Origin: Streptomyces sp. CB02056
GTDB taxonomy: Bacteria; Actinomycetota; Actinomycetes; Streptomycetales; Streptomycetaceae
DNA length: 64,000 nucleotides
Direction of reading: 5' to 3'
Assembly: GCF_001905545.1 (NCBI RefSeq)
Contig: NZ_LIPD01000003.1
Location: 717,147 to 781,146 of the forward strand
Shown here: positions 51,320 through 61,261 of the stretch, one piece after another
Numbering within the stretch: position 1 is the stretch's first letter
How the letters are laid out: every line of letters begins with the position of its first letter
Made by a program: the position numbers and the translations under genes
Notes under the pieces: model-generated
What the model was told of the DNA's origin: nothing
Database searches by the model: none
Seen by the model: only the letters and a program-made list of their open reading frames with translations

Positions 51320-52975
51320 GTGAAGTCCCGCGGAACAGTCCTGGTCCGTACCGGGCACGGCTCGGCGGGGGTCTCGTCTGTCCCGGGCCTGCGACAGTCC
51401 GCGCCCGACGGGGGCCCGTCGCGGGAGGCGGTCGCCCGGCCGCCGGTGCCCCTGGCCCCGCCGGTGCGCCTGGACCCGCCTGCGCCCGTGGCCCCGCCGA
51501 TGCCCGTGGACCCGCCGGACCTGCCGCCGCTGGTGGCGGCGGAGGCACCGACGGAGGTGCTGCCGCCGGTGTCGCTGCTGGAGCCCGTCCGGCCGCTGCA
51601 ACCGCCGTTCGTCCCGGCTCCGGCCCACGTCCACGCCCCGGCTCCCGCCCCCGCCGCCGGCTTCCGCCCGCTGTTCGCCGACGCTCCCGGCCTCAACCGG
51701 GTCGGCCCGGGCGACCGGTGGAGCGACGCCTGGGGCGTACGGACCCCCGCCGGGCAGCCCGCCGCCGCGCTCCCCGCCGCCGGGCAGGACCCGGCCACCG
51801 CCCGCCGGCCGCTCACCGCCCGGGAGGTCGGGCTGGTCCGGGCCGGCCTCGCCGCCGTCGAGCCGGTCGCCGACCGGGCCACCGCGCACTTCTTCGCGCT
51901 GCTCTTCCTGCGCCACCCCGAGCTCCGCTCGTCCTTCCCCGCCGCCATGGACGTCCACCGCGAGCGGCTGTTCCGTACCCTGCTGGCCGTGGTCCGCGAG
52001 CTCGACCGGCCGGCGGCCCTGCGCGCCACGCTGGCCGGGCTCGGCCGGTCCCACCGCCGGTACGGGGCACTGGCCGGGCACTACGCGGTGGTGGAGGAGT
52101 GCCTGGTGGGAACGCTGGCCCGGTACACGGGCGACCGCTGGGACGCCGAGGCCGAGTCGGCCTGGCGCCGCGCCTACCGGATGATCTCCTCGGCCATGAT
52201 CGAAGCCGCCGAGGAGGACGCCCGCACCTCGCCGGCCTGGTGGCAGGGCGAGATCGTCCGGCACGAGCGCCGCACCCGGGACGTCGCGGTGGTCACCGTC
52301 CGGCCGGACCAGGCCTACCCGTTCCGGGCCGGGCAGTACACCGCGCTGGAGACGCCCTGGTGGCCGCGGGTCTGGCGGCACTACTCCTTCGCCGGCGCGC
52401 CCCGCCCGGACGGGCTGCTGACCTTCCACGTCAAGGCCGTCCAGGCGGGCTGGGTGAGCAACGCGCTGGTCCACCGGGCCGCGCCCGGGGACGTGCTGCG
52501 GCTCGGCCCGGCGGTCGGCGCGATGACCGTCGACCACGCGGCCGGCCGGGACCTGCTCTGCCTCGGCGGCGGCACCGGGATCGCGCCGATCCGCGCCCTG
52601 GTCGAGGAGGCCGCCGAGCACGGTGCGTCCGGCCGCCGGGTCGAGGTGTTCTACGGGGCCCGCCGGGCCGAGGAGCTGTACGCGCTGGACGGGCTGCGCG
52701 AACTGGCCGCTCGCCACCCCTGGTTGACGGTCCGTCCGGTGCTCTCCGGCGGCGGCCACGCCGGGGGCTTGCTGGGCGGCGGACTGCTGACCGGCGGGCT
52801 GCTGACCGGCGAACTGCCCGATGCGGTGGGCCGGTTCGGCCCGTGGACCGGTCGCGAGGCGGTGCTCAGCGGGCCGCCGGCGATGGTGCGCCGGGGCGTC
52901 GGGGTGCTGCTGCGGGCCGGGGTCCCGGCCGAGCTGATCCGGCACGACCCGGTCGGCGACCCGGCCGCCGTGTGA
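51320..52975 (+). CDS. globin-FAD/NAD(P)H reductase fusion (flavohemoprotein-like)
   Basis: 551 residues if it starts at the GTG at 51320; the start is uncertain and the frame opens at 51122. An N-terminal 150-residue Pro-rich part (repeats of L-D-P-P, V-A-P-P) precedes a globin domain (about 168-300) with likely proximal His in R-S-H-R-R-Y-G. The reductase follows, with R-H-Y-S-F-A-G (FAD) and G-G-G-T-G-I-A-P (NAD(P)H). Classic flavohemoglobins are about 400 residues and oxidise NO to nitrate; the Pro-rich extension is unusual. Convergent and directly abutting the Nudix gene. Confidence 0.85.
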   Translation: MKSRGTVLVRTGHGSAGVSSVPGLRQSAPDGGPSREAVARPPVPLAPPVRLDPPAPVAPPMPVDPPDLPPLVAAEAPTEVLPPVSLLEPVRPLQPPFVPAPAHVHAPAPAPAAGFRPLFADAPGLNRVGPGDRWSDAWGVRTPAGQPAAALPAAGQDPATARRPLTAREVGLVRAGLAAVEPVADRATAHFFALLFLRHPELRSSFPAAMDVHRERLFRTLLAVVRELDRPAALRATLAGLGRSHRRYGALAGHYAVVEECLVGTLARYTGDRWDAEAESAWRRAYRMISSAMIEAAEEDARTSPAWWQGEIVRHERRTRDVAVVTVRPDQAYPFRAGQYTALETPWWPRVWRHYSFAGAPRPDGLLTFHVKAVQAGWVSNALVHRAAPGDVLRLGPAVGAMTVDHAAGRDLLCLGGGTGIAPIRALVEEAAEHGASGRRVEVFYGARRAEELYALDGLRELAARHPWLTVRPVLSGGGHAGGLLGGGLLTGGLLTGELPDAVGRFGPWTGREAVLSGPPAMVRRGVGVLLRAGVPAELIRHDPVGDPAAV

Positions 52976-53518
52976 TCACCCGAGGTCGGGGGCGAGGAGC
53001 GCGCGGATGCCCTCGATGTTGGCCGCCAGGTACGCCCGCAGCCGGGGCGGGACCACGTTGACCGAGGTGACGCCCTCGCGGGTGAACGGCAGCCGGACCA
53101 CCTCGTACTCGCCGTTGGGGTCGGTCACCTCGGGCCCGTGCCGTCGGTCGAGGTCCATCGAGGCGAGCCGGCAGACGAAGAAGTGCTGCACCTTGACCCC
53201 GTGCGGGTGCAGCGGGGTGCCGTCGTCATGGTGGGTGTGGCTGATGGTGTCGACGAAGGCGGGCACCACGTCCACGACCTTGCCGCCGAGCTCCTCGTCC
53301 ACCTCGCGGTGCAGCGCCTCGACCACCGTCCGGTCCTCCCGCTCGACCCCGCCGCCGGGCGTGATCCAGTACGGGTGCGGCGAGTCCGGCCGGACCCGCC
53401 GGATCAGCACGATCGAGGCCGGGCCGTACGGATCGGCCGGGTCCAGCTCCAGCAGGATCGCCCGCGCGGTGCGCTTCACGACCGGGCGTGGTGGCGCGGT
53501 GCGGTTCTCGGGGCCCAT
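52976..53518 (-). CDS. Nudix hydrolase
   Basis: 180 residues from the ATG at 53518, with GGAGGTG upstream. The Nudix box G-G-G-V-E-R-E-D-R-T-V-V-E-A-L-H-R-E-V-D-E-E-L-G is near consensus, with two extra residues before the R-E-x-x-E-E core. W-I-T-P-G-G-G precedes it. Substrate is a nucleoside diphosphate linked to an unknown group. The last base of its stop touches the last base of the opposite gene's stop (TGATCA at 52973-52978), leaving no intergenic space. Confidence 0.88.
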   Translation of the reverse strand: MGPENRTAPPRPVVKRTARAILLELDPADPYGPASIVLIRRVRPDSPHPYWITPGGGVEREDRTVVEALHREVDEELGGKVVDVVPAFVDTISHTHHDDGTPLHPHGVKVQHFFVCRLASMDLDRRHGPEVTDPNGEYEVVRLPFTREGVTSVNVVPPRLRAYLAANIEGIRALLAPDLG

Positions 53519-53581
53519 GGCCACCTCCGGGACTGGCGCGTTGTGCGGAAGTCTCCCGCGCCGGGGGAGGAACGAAACCCG

Positions 53582-53618
53582 GGGAACGGGTCGAAACACG
53601 CCGGGAACGGGTCGAAAC
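53582..53618. repeat. two 16-bp direct repeats, 21-bp period
   Basis: GGGAACGGGTCGAAAC occurs at 53582-53597 and 53603-53618. A 21-bp period equals two helical turns, so a dimer pair could bind one face. A shorter cousin, GGAACGAAAC, lies at 53569-53578. They sit between the Nudix start and the ssgR start, in the divergent control region. Confidence 0.75.
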
Positions 53619-53756
53619 GCCGACCCGGTCGGGTGCATCCGTTCGGGGTCCCGCTGTGCTGCAATGAGCAGCTATCGGGCAAATCGGAGGTTTCGTTCCG
53701 CATGCCCGTTCTGGGCACGGACCTGTACGAGGGACTCGGGCTGGGGGTTGGGTGTC

Positions 53757-54650
53757 ATGGATCGGATCGCACAGCCGTTCGAGAAGACGCAACCGTTCGA
53801 GACAGCACGACCGTTCGGGGAGCACCCGTTCGGAGAGCAACCGTTCGAGGCGGCACGTCCGCTCGGGACCGCGCGGGAGGCCGGGCCCGCCGCGCCGCGG
53901 CCGCCCGAGGCGGACCGCGGGCCCACCCTGATCGGCTCCGTCCAGCGGGCGCTGCGGCTGCTGGAGGCCGTCGGGGGCTTCCGGCGCGGCGCGACCGCCA
54001 AGCAGCTGGCCCGGGCCGCCGAACTGCCCCTCGGCACGGCCTACCACCTGCTGCGGACCCTGGCCCACGAGGGCTACCTGCGGCGCTCCGAGGGGCGCTT
54101 CTTCCACGGGGAGGCGCTCGACGGCATAGCCCGCTCCCGCGGCCGGTGCGGCGACCCCGACCTGCGGACGCGGATGCGGTCCTTACGGGACGAGCTCGGC
54201 GCCGCGGTCTACTTCGCGCTGTACCGGGACGGCGAGGTCCACGTGGTGGACGTGGCCGAGGACCCGAACCGCCCGGCCGTCGAGCCCTGGGCGGACTTCC
54301 GGGCCACCGCCCACGCGCACGCCATCGGCCAGTGCCTGCTCGGCCAGCTGCCCGAGGAGGAGCGCCGCGACCACCTCGCCCGCCACCCGCCGGCCGGGCT
54401 CACCCCGTCGACCCTCACCGGCGAGACCGCGGTGCTGCGCCGGCTCGCCTCGCTGCGGCCGACCATGCCGGTGCTGGAGCGTCAGGAGTACGCGCTCGGC
54501 ACGGTCTGCGCGGCCGTCCCGATCACCATCGGCCCGGTGGTCGCCACGATGGCCCTGTCGCTCCCGGTCGAGCGGGCCGACCGGCTGGTCTCCGTCGCGT
54601 GCCAACTGCGGCGCGGGGTCGGGGCGATGAGTCCGTCGTTCATCTTCTGA
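53757..54650 (+). CDS. ssgR: IclR-family activator SsgR
   Basis: 297 residues from the ATG at 53757. The N-terminal 35 residues hold a degenerate P-F-E/P-F-G repeat (Q-P-F-E, R-P-F-G, H-P-F-G and so on). The winged HTH follows at about 55-115 (L-I-G-S-V-Q-R-A-L-R-L-L-E and T-A-Y-H-L-L-R-T-L), then the IclR effector domain. The gene directly downstream is SsgA-like, the ssgR-ssgA arrangement in which SsgR activates ssgA, needed for sporulation-specific division in Streptomyces. The N-terminal repeat is not part of the IclR family fold. Confidence 0.88.
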   Translation: MDRIAQPFEKTQPFETARPFGEHPFGEQPFEAARPLGTAREAGPAAPRPPEADRGPTLIGSVQRALRLLEAVGGFRRGATAKQLARAAELPLGTAYHLLRTLAHEGYLRRSEGRFFHGEALDGIARSRGRCGDPDLRTRMRSLRDELGAAVYFALYRDGEVHVVDVAEDPNRPAVEPWADFRATAHAHAIGQCLLGQLPEEERRDHLARHPPAGLTPSTLTGETAVLRRLASLRPTMPVLERQEYALGTVCAAVPITIGPVVATMALSLPVERADRLVSVACQLRRGVGAMSPSFIF

Positions 54651-54759
54651 CACCACTTGGTCTGGACCTGCTCCGGCTCGTTCACCATTTGAAAAAGCAC
54701 GCCTTGTCCACTACATCCCCAAACATGGACGATGATGATCGAACGTGGATTGGTTGCAT

Positions 54760-54779
54760 AAACCGTCACAAAAACCGTC
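54760..54779. promoter_or_regulatory. direct repeats in ssgA promoter region
   Basis: AAACCGTC occurs at 54760-54767 and 54772-54779 (12-bp period) in an unusually A/T-rich stretch, 54720-54800, upstream of ssgA. A sequence A-A-C-A-T-G-G/T-x-C also recurs at 54722 and 54784. A likely SsgR or developmental regulator site; which protein binds is not known from sequence. Confidence 0.5.
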
Positions 54780-54847
54780 GAAAACATGTCCGCCGCCATC
54801 GGACCAAGCGAACCGACGGCGCGGGCAGAACGAGAGGTACTGGCGCC

Positions 54848-55273
54848 ATGCAGCACAGCACAGTCCAGGGTCACCTGGTGATGAACCTCGTGGTCTCGCA
54901 CGAGCTCTCCTTCCGCCTCCCGGTGGACCTGGCGTACGAGGCCGACGACCCGTACGCCGTCCGGCTCACCTTCCACCTGCCCGGCGACGCCCCGGTCACC
55001 TGGTACTTCGCGCGGGAGCTGCTGCTCGACGGGATCAGCGGACCGGCGGGCGAGGGCGACGTGCACATCCGCCCGGTCGGCGACGAGCTCTCGGAGGTCC
55101 GCATCGTGCTGCACTCCCCCGACGGGGACGCCCTGCTGTGCGCCTCGTCCGCGCCGCTGATCGCCTTCCTGGCGCGGACCGACCGGCTGGTGCCGATGGG
55201 GCAGGAGTTCTCCGGGCGGGACATCGACGCCCAGCTCGCGGACCTGCTCAAGGGGCGTGAGAACGCGGGGTGA
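54848..55273 (+). CDS. ssgA: sporulation-specific cell division protein SsgA
   Basis: 141 residues from the ATG at 54848. SsgA-like family (SALP) with L-S-F-R-L-P-V, D-P-Y-A-V-R-L-T-F-H-L-P-G-D-A-P-V and W-Y-F-A-R-E-L-L-L-D-G, matching the SsgA subfamily. The end, G-x-E-N-A-G, also fits. SsgA localises SsgB and FtsZ at future septa in aerial hyphae and is unique to morphologically complex actinomycetes. Expressed behind SsgR, with a 197-bp regulatory gap; its own terminator follows. Confidence 0.92.
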   Translation: MQHSTVQGHLVMNLVVSHELSFRLPVDLAYEADDPYAVRLTFHLPGDAPVTWYFARELLLDGISGPAGEGDVHIRPVGDELSEVRIVLHSPDGDALLCASSAPLIAFLARTDRLVPMGQEFSGRDIDAQLADLLKGRENAG

Positions 55274-55304
55274 TCGCCCCGGCCGCGGTCGCACAGGAAC
55301 GGCG

Positions 55305-55347
55305 AAGGGGCCCGTACCCGGTGGCAACACCCGGGTGCGGGCCCCTT
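55305..55347. terminator. 17-bp hairpin ending ssgA
   Basis: Stem 55305-55321 with 55331-55347 (one G-U), nine-base loop, followed by TTTCGG in part within the arm. Also ends the convergent holin-like gene. Confidence 0.85.
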
Positions 55348-55369
55348 TCGGCCGTCCGCACGGCACCGG

Positions 55370-55750
55370 TCAGTCGTCGTCCAGGGCCAGGTGCAGGCCC
55401 CACGCGACCAGGCTGATGATCAGTGAACCGACCAGCGCCGAGCCGAAGTTGGTCACGTGGAAGTCCAGGCTCAGCTTCCCGGAGGCCCAGGAGGTGAGCA
55501 GGAGCATCAGGGCGTTGATCACGAAGGTGATCAGTCCCAGCGTGAGGATGAACAGCGGGAACGAGAACAGCTTGACCACCGGCTTGATCAGCCAGTTCAC
55601 CACGCCGAACACGACGGCGACGCCGAGCACCGTCAGCGCCTTGTGCTGCCAGTCGGCCTTGCCCTGGGCGAGTTGGATGCCGCTGACGATCCAGGCGGCG
55701 ACCCAGATGGCCGCCGCGTTGATCAGTGTCTTGATGAGGAAACCCTTCAT
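55370..55750 (-). CDS. phage-holin-family (holin_4_2) membrane protein
   Basis: 126 residues from the ATG at 55750. Four membrane helices. The conserved V-V-N-W-L-I-K-P-V-V-K-L-F-S-F-P-L-F-I segment identifies the Phage_holin_4_2 / DUF family of chromosomal four-helix proteins. Despite the name, most members are chromosomal with no phage function. It is convergent with ssgA. Function unknown; no ribosome site of note. Confidence 0.87.
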   Translation of the reverse strand: MKGFLIKTLINAAAIWVAAWIVSGIQLAQGKADWQHKALTVLGVAVVFGVVNWLIKPVVKLFSFPLFILTLGLITFVINALMLLLTSWASGKLSLDFHVTNFGSALVGSLIISLVAWGLHLALDDD

Positions 55751-55913
55751 GCCGCCCAAGCCTGACAGGAACCACCCTCCCGGCGGAACCACCACACGGC
55801 GGGGTCGTGCTGAATGCCCCTGGTCCGGGAGGTGGACGGACGGGCCCGGGGACGGGGGAGGACGGCGGCACACTGGCCGGAGGACCGGCCGCCCCGGCGG
55901 TTAGGGTCGCGTC

Positions 55914-56585
55914 ATGAGCACCAAGACGCTGACCGAAGAACTCTGGGCGGCCATCGAGCCGGTGTACGCCGAGATCCTCGCCCACCCCTTCCTGGCCGGG
56001 CTCACCGACGGCACCCTGCCGCGCGAGGCCTTCCGCCACTTCGTCGTCCAGGACTCGCACTACCTGCGCGACTACGCCCGCGCGCTCGCCGTCTGCGCCG
56101 CCAAGGCACCCGGCGAGGAGGACGTCCGGGCCTTCGCCGACGACGCGGTCGGCGCGCTGGCCGCCGAGCAGGGCATGCACGCCGAGTTCCTGACCGCCTT
56201 CGGCGGCAGCGCCGAGGAGGCCGCCGCCGAGCCGGTGCTGCCCACCACCCGGGCCTACACCAGCTACCTGTTGGCCACCGTCTACGGCGGCTCCTTCGCC
56301 GAGGCGCTCGGCGCGGTGCTGCCCTGCTACTGGATCTACGCCCGGGTCGGCGAGGCGCTGCTCGCCCAGGGCTCGCCCGACCCGCTGTACGCCAAGTGGA
56401 TCTCCACCTACGGCGACGAGGCCTTCCAGTCGGTGGTCCGCCGGGTGCTGGCGCTCACCGACCGGCTGGGCGAGGAGCTGTCCGCGGCCGAACGCCGGAA
56501 GGTGGTCGGGCACTTCGTGACCACCTCGCGCTACGAGTGGATGTTCTGGGACGCCGCCTGGCGCGGCGAGCGCTGGCCGGTCTGA
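55914..56585 (+). CDS. tenA: TenA-family aminopyrimidine aminohydrolase / thiaminase II
   Basis: 223 residues. Helical TenA fold with the nucleophile Cys in A-V-L-P-C-Y-W-I-Y and Glu in Y-E-W-M-F-W-D-A-A-W. D-S-H-Y-L-R-D-Y is at the substrate pocket. TenA enzymes hydrolyse aminopyrimidine fragments of thiamine for salvage. It is upstream of thiC on the same strand, with a small membrane gene and a riboswitch between, so salvage and synthesis of the pyrimidine sit side by side. No riboswitch precedes tenA itself. Confidence 0.9.
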   Translation: MSTKTLTEELWAAIEPVYAEILAHPFLAGLTDGTLPREAFRHFVVQDSHYLRDYARALAVCAAKAPGEEDVRAFADDAVGALAAEQGMHAEFLTAFGGSAEEAAAEPVLPTTRAYTSYLLATVYGGSFAEALGAVLPCYWIYARVGEALLAQGSPDPLYAKWISTYGDEAFQSVVRRVLALTDRLGEELSAAERRKVVGHFVTTSRYEWMFWDAAWRGERWPV

Positions 56586-56857
56586 GCCGTCCGGGCGGCG
56601 CCCGCCGCCTGCCGCCCGTCGTCCGGACGGGCTTGCTTCCGGCGTCGCTCGGACAGGTCGTAAAGGCCCGGGGCCGTGCCCCCGCCGGAGGAGTTCTCGG
56701 GGGTCACCCGGGGGGTCGGGATCGGGGGGATCTCGGGGTTCTCTCCGGGCCGTTGGGCCTCGTTCCGGCACTCGCGCCACCGTACGATCGAAGTACCGAA
56801 AGCAAGCGGGATGCGGCACCGGACGGCGGCCGACCCGAGGGGAGAAGAGGAACCGAC

Positions 56858-57058
56858 ATGGCTGAGCTCTGGAAGTCGCTGCCCTCCTGGGTGCGCAACA
56901 TCGTCATCCCGGTGCTGGTCCTGGTGCTGGCCTGGAACATCGTCGCCTTCGTGTTCGGCGTCGTCGGCGCACTGCTCTCGATCGTGATCAAGCTGCTGGT
57001 GGTGGTCGGCATCGCGGCCGCCGTGGTGGTCCTGGTGAAGAAGGCGGCCAAGAGCTGA
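56858..57058 (+). CDS. small membrane protein (DUF5326-like)
   Basis: 66 residues; GGGGAGAAGAGG lies six or more bases before the ATG. Begins M-A-E-L-W-K-S-L-P-S-W-V-R-N and has two closely spaced membrane helices, ending K-K-A-A-K-S. The W-V-R-x-x-x-I-P start resembles DUF5326 proteins of Streptomyces, from memory. Function unknown. Confidence 0.75.
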   Translation: MAELWKSLPSWVRNIVIPVLVLVLAWNIVAFVFGVVGALLSIVIKLLVVVGIAAAVVVLVKKAAKS

Positions 57059-57195
57059 CCGGCCGCCCCGACCGCCGCCCTGAGGCCCGGCCCCCCGCGA
57101 GACGGGGAGCCGGGCCTCTGGCGTGAGGCGCTCTGGACCTGCGGCGATCCGCTCGCTACGGTGTTGGGCGTCGTGTGCAGGCAACACCGCCTGCG

Positions 57196-59131
<1,936 letters not shown>

Positions 59132-59144
59132 CCCGGGACGCCGG

Positions 59145-59175
59145 AGCGCCGCCCCGATCAGCTCGGGGCGGCGCT
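59145..59175. terminator. 13-bp perfect hairpin ending thiC
   Basis: Arms 59145-59157 and 59163-59175, followed by TTTC on the plus strand. It also serves the convergent SRPBCC gene. Confidence 0.92.
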
Positions 59176-59189
59176 TTCGCGGTCCTCCG

Positions 59190-59621
59190 CTACCTCCCGG
59201 CGTCGGGGCCGGCGACCGGTGCGGCGGCCTCCAGCGTGCGGCGGATCACCGCCGAACCGTGCTCGACGGACTCGGCGATCGGTGCGGCCAGGGCCTCGGG
59301 CAGGACGTCGGTGTGCCACACGAACCTCGTCCGGCCGCCGGCCTCCGGAAGGGCCTGCATGGACGCGTGGTGGTGGGACGGGTGGAGGCTGCCGCCGACG
59401 ACCGTGTAGGCGACCCGCATCGCCTCGTGGTCGAGGTCGACGAGCCGTTCGAGCACGATCGTGCCGTCGGCGAAGGTGACGGTGCGCGTGTCCGAGCTCA
59501 ACACGGTGTCGGTGACGAACCCGGGCGCCAGCCGCTCGTGCACCGCGCCGTAGTCGCTGAGCACCGACCACACCGCTTCGGGGCGGGCGTCGATGACGAG
59601 TTCCTTGTGGATCGAGGCCAT
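59190..59621 (-). CDS. SRPBCC-family protein (cyclase/START-like)
   Basis: 143 residues from the ATG at 59621; GAGGAG lies 10 bases upstream. Polyketide-cyclase/START-like fold with S-I-H-K-E-L-V-I-D-A-R-P-E-A-V-W at the start and F-V-W-H-T-D-V-L-P at the third strand. Members bind hydrophobic ligands. Follows a VOC gene by 17 bp on the same strand, both divergent from an AraC regulator, so they probably form a regulated operon. No substrate is assigned. Confidence 0.88.
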   Translation of the reverse strand: MASIHKELVIDARPEAVWSVLSDYGAVHERLAPGFVTDTVLSSDTRTVTFADGTIVLERLVDLDHEAMRVAYTVVGGSLHPSHHHASMQALPEAGGRTRFVWHTDVLPEALAAPIAESVEHGSAVIRRTLEAAAPVAGPDAGR

Positions 59622-59638
59622 GGGTGGTCGACTCCTCG

Positions 59639-59995
59639 TCAGGCCGAAGCGATGCAGAACAGGTGGCCCTCGGGGTCGGCGAGAACGGTCCAATCGCCTT
59701 CGCCGGGCTGGAACTCCGGCCTGGTCGCCCCCGCCGCGAGCAGCTCCTTCACCGCGGCCTCGGGGTCGGCGACGGCGAAGTCGAGGTGGGCGTGCTTCGC
59801 GGCGTCGGGCCAGCCGGGCCCCCGGTAGCCGGCGACCCGCTGGAAGGCCAACCGGACCGGTCCCGCGCCGAGTTGGACGAAGTCGTCGTCGGCCTGCCCG
59901 AGGTCCCAGCCGGTGACCTGGCGGTAGAACCCGGCGAGGGCCCGGGGGTCGGCGCAGTCGATGGTGATCGCGGTGAGCTCCGCGTGGACGGCCAT
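59639..59995 (-). CDS. VOC-family protein
   Basis: 118 residues; the start at 59995 has GGGAG upstream. Single VOC module pair: A-I-T-I-D-C-A-D-P-R-A-L-A-G-F-Y and H-A-H-L-D-F-A-V-A-D-P-E. The first ligand position is not His (T-I-D-C), so a glyoxalase I activity is unlikely and a binding role or a dioxygenase-like activity is possible. First gene of the operon with the SRPBCC protein. Confidence 0.87.
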   Translation of the reverse strand: MAVHAELTAITIDCADPRALAGFYRQVTGWDLGQADDDFVQLGAGPVRLAFQRVAGYRGPGWPDAAKHAHLDFAVADPEAAVKELLAAGATRPEFQPGEGDWTVLADPEGHLFCIASA

Positions 59996-60108
59996 GGATG
60001 GCTCCCTTCCTGTCGTCACGTGGGCCCCAGCATCCGGGGTGACGGCACCGGAGGTCTTGAAGATCCTTGCGGGCCGTCCTGTCGTACCCGGCGGGTACCG
60101 TCCGCGGC

Positions 60109-60906
60109 ATGCTGTCCGCATCGACCCTCGCCGCCCGGCCGGAGTTCACCGTGACCGTGGTGGGGTGCCGCTCCGACCACACCCGGTGGTCGCGGCCGGA
60201 GAGCCGCGACGACCACCGCCTGGTGCTGGTGCGACGCGGCAGGTTCCGGCGGTCGGCCGACGGCACCGACACCGATCTGGACGCGACCACGGCCTACCTG
60301 GGCGCGCCCGGCGAGCAGGAGCGCTTCGCGCACCCGGCCGGCGGCGACGTCTGCACGTCGGTCAGGTTCGAGCCCTCCCTCCTCGGGCGCCCGCCCGCCG
60401 CGACGACGGTGTACGTCGACGCGCGCGTCGACCTCGCCCACCGCCGTCTGGTCGCCGCCGCGGGCACCGGCGACATCGACTACGCGCTGGCGGAGGAACT
60501 GCTCCGCCTCGTCGCGGCCGCGGCCGGTGAGCCGACCGCCCGCGCCCGGCGGGCAGGTCGGCCGGCCGACCGGGCGCTGGCCGCGGCGGCGCGCGAGGCG
60601 ATCATCGAGGAGGCCCCGGAGGCCGGTGGGCTCTGCGCGCTGGCCGCGCTGCTGGAGGTGTCGCCCTACCGGCTGAGCCGGGTGTTCTCCAGGGAGACGG
60701 GCGTCTCGCTGACCCGCTACCGCAACCGCGTACGCGTCATCCGGGCCATGGACCGGATCGTCGAGGGCGAACCCGGCCTCGCCGCCCTGGCGGCCCAGCT
60801 CGGCTTCGCCGACCAGGCGCACCTGACCCGCGTCGTCCGCGAGCACGTGGGGCACACACCCACGGCACTGCGCCGGCTGCTCGCCCCGGGCCCGGGCCCG
60901 TCATGA
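60109..60906 (+). CDS. AraC-family transcriptional regulator
   Basis: 265 residues from the ATG at 60109. N-terminal beta-rich effector part (residues 1-150), then the AraC double HTH (about 165-260): L-C-A-L-A-A-L-L-E-V-S-P-Y-R-L-S-R-V-F, and L-A-A-L-A-A-Q-L-G-F-A-D-Q-A-H-L-T-R. It is divergent from the VOC/SRPBCC pair (113-bp gap) and is the natural candidate to control it. The last residues are Pro/Gly-rich. Confidence 0.88.
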   Translation: MLSASTLAARPEFTVTVVGCRSDHTRWSRPESRDDHRLVLVRRGRFRRSADGTDTDLDATTAYLGAPGEQERFAHPAGGDVCTSVRFEPSLLGRPPAATTVYVDARVDLAHRRLVAAAGTGDIDYALAEELLRLVAAAAGEPTARARRAGRPADRALAAAAREAIIEEAPEAGGLCALAALLEVSPYRLSRVFSRETGVSLTRYRNRVRVIRAMDRIVEGEPGLAALAAQLGFADQAHLTRVVREHVGHTPTALRRLLAPGPGPS

Positions 60907-60989
60907 GCCGGCGGGGCGGTGAGCATGCCGCCTTCAGGCCTGGAGGGTCCGCTCGTCGCGGACCTCCCGGAGGGTCCGTCGCCGGACTA

Positions 60990-61018
60990 GTATTACGTGG
61001 TAGAGGTAATACGTGCTA
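60990..61018. promoter_or_regulatory. VapB operator candidate
   Basis: GTATTAC (60990-60996) and GTAATAC (61006-61012) form an inverted repeat. A related direct repeat TATTACGTGGTA / TAATACGTGCTA overlaps it. The site is 16 bp upstream of the VapB start. Toxin-antitoxin pairs usually bind their own promoters this way. Confidence 0.65.
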
Positions 61019-61033
61019 CGCCGGAGGTGGGAC

Positions 61034-61261
61034 ATGCGGCTGAACAGCAAAGGGCAGGTCACGATCCCCGCGGAACTCCGCGAGAAGTGCGGCCTGCGCC
61101 CCGGCGACGAGGTGGACGTCATCGAGGAGGGCGGCGTCCTGCGGATAGTGCGCCGGGAGGGCCACGGCACCAGAGGGCAGCGGGCGGCCCGCCGGATGAG
61201 GGGGAGCGCTTCGGGCGGCATGTCCACCGACGAGATCATGGAGCTGCTGCGTGGCGAGTAG
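61034..61261 (+). CDS. vapB: AbrB/VapB-type antitoxin
   Basis: 75 residues; GGAGG lies five bases upstream. SpoVT-AbrB swapped-hairpin N-terminus: S-K-G-Q-V-T-I-P-A-E-L-R-E. A flexible Arg-rich middle and a short acidic C-terminal helix (M-S-T-D-E-I-M-E-L-L) would cap the toxin. The gene overlaps the toxin start by 11 bases. An antitoxin of this class neutralises the PIN-domain RNase. Confidence 0.9.
   Translation: MRLNSKGQVTIPAELREKCGLRPGDEVDVIEEGGVLRIVRREGHGTRGQRAARRMRGSASGGMSTDEIMELLRGE

Noticed and set aside
49400..52945. 1181-residue minus-strand frame opposite bkdBC and the flavohemoprotein
   Set aside because: It spans three supported genes, and no domain is seen.
55370..55750. Prophage holin as sign of a prophage
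   Set aside because: The holin_4_2 family is mostly chromosomal, and no other phage gene is near.
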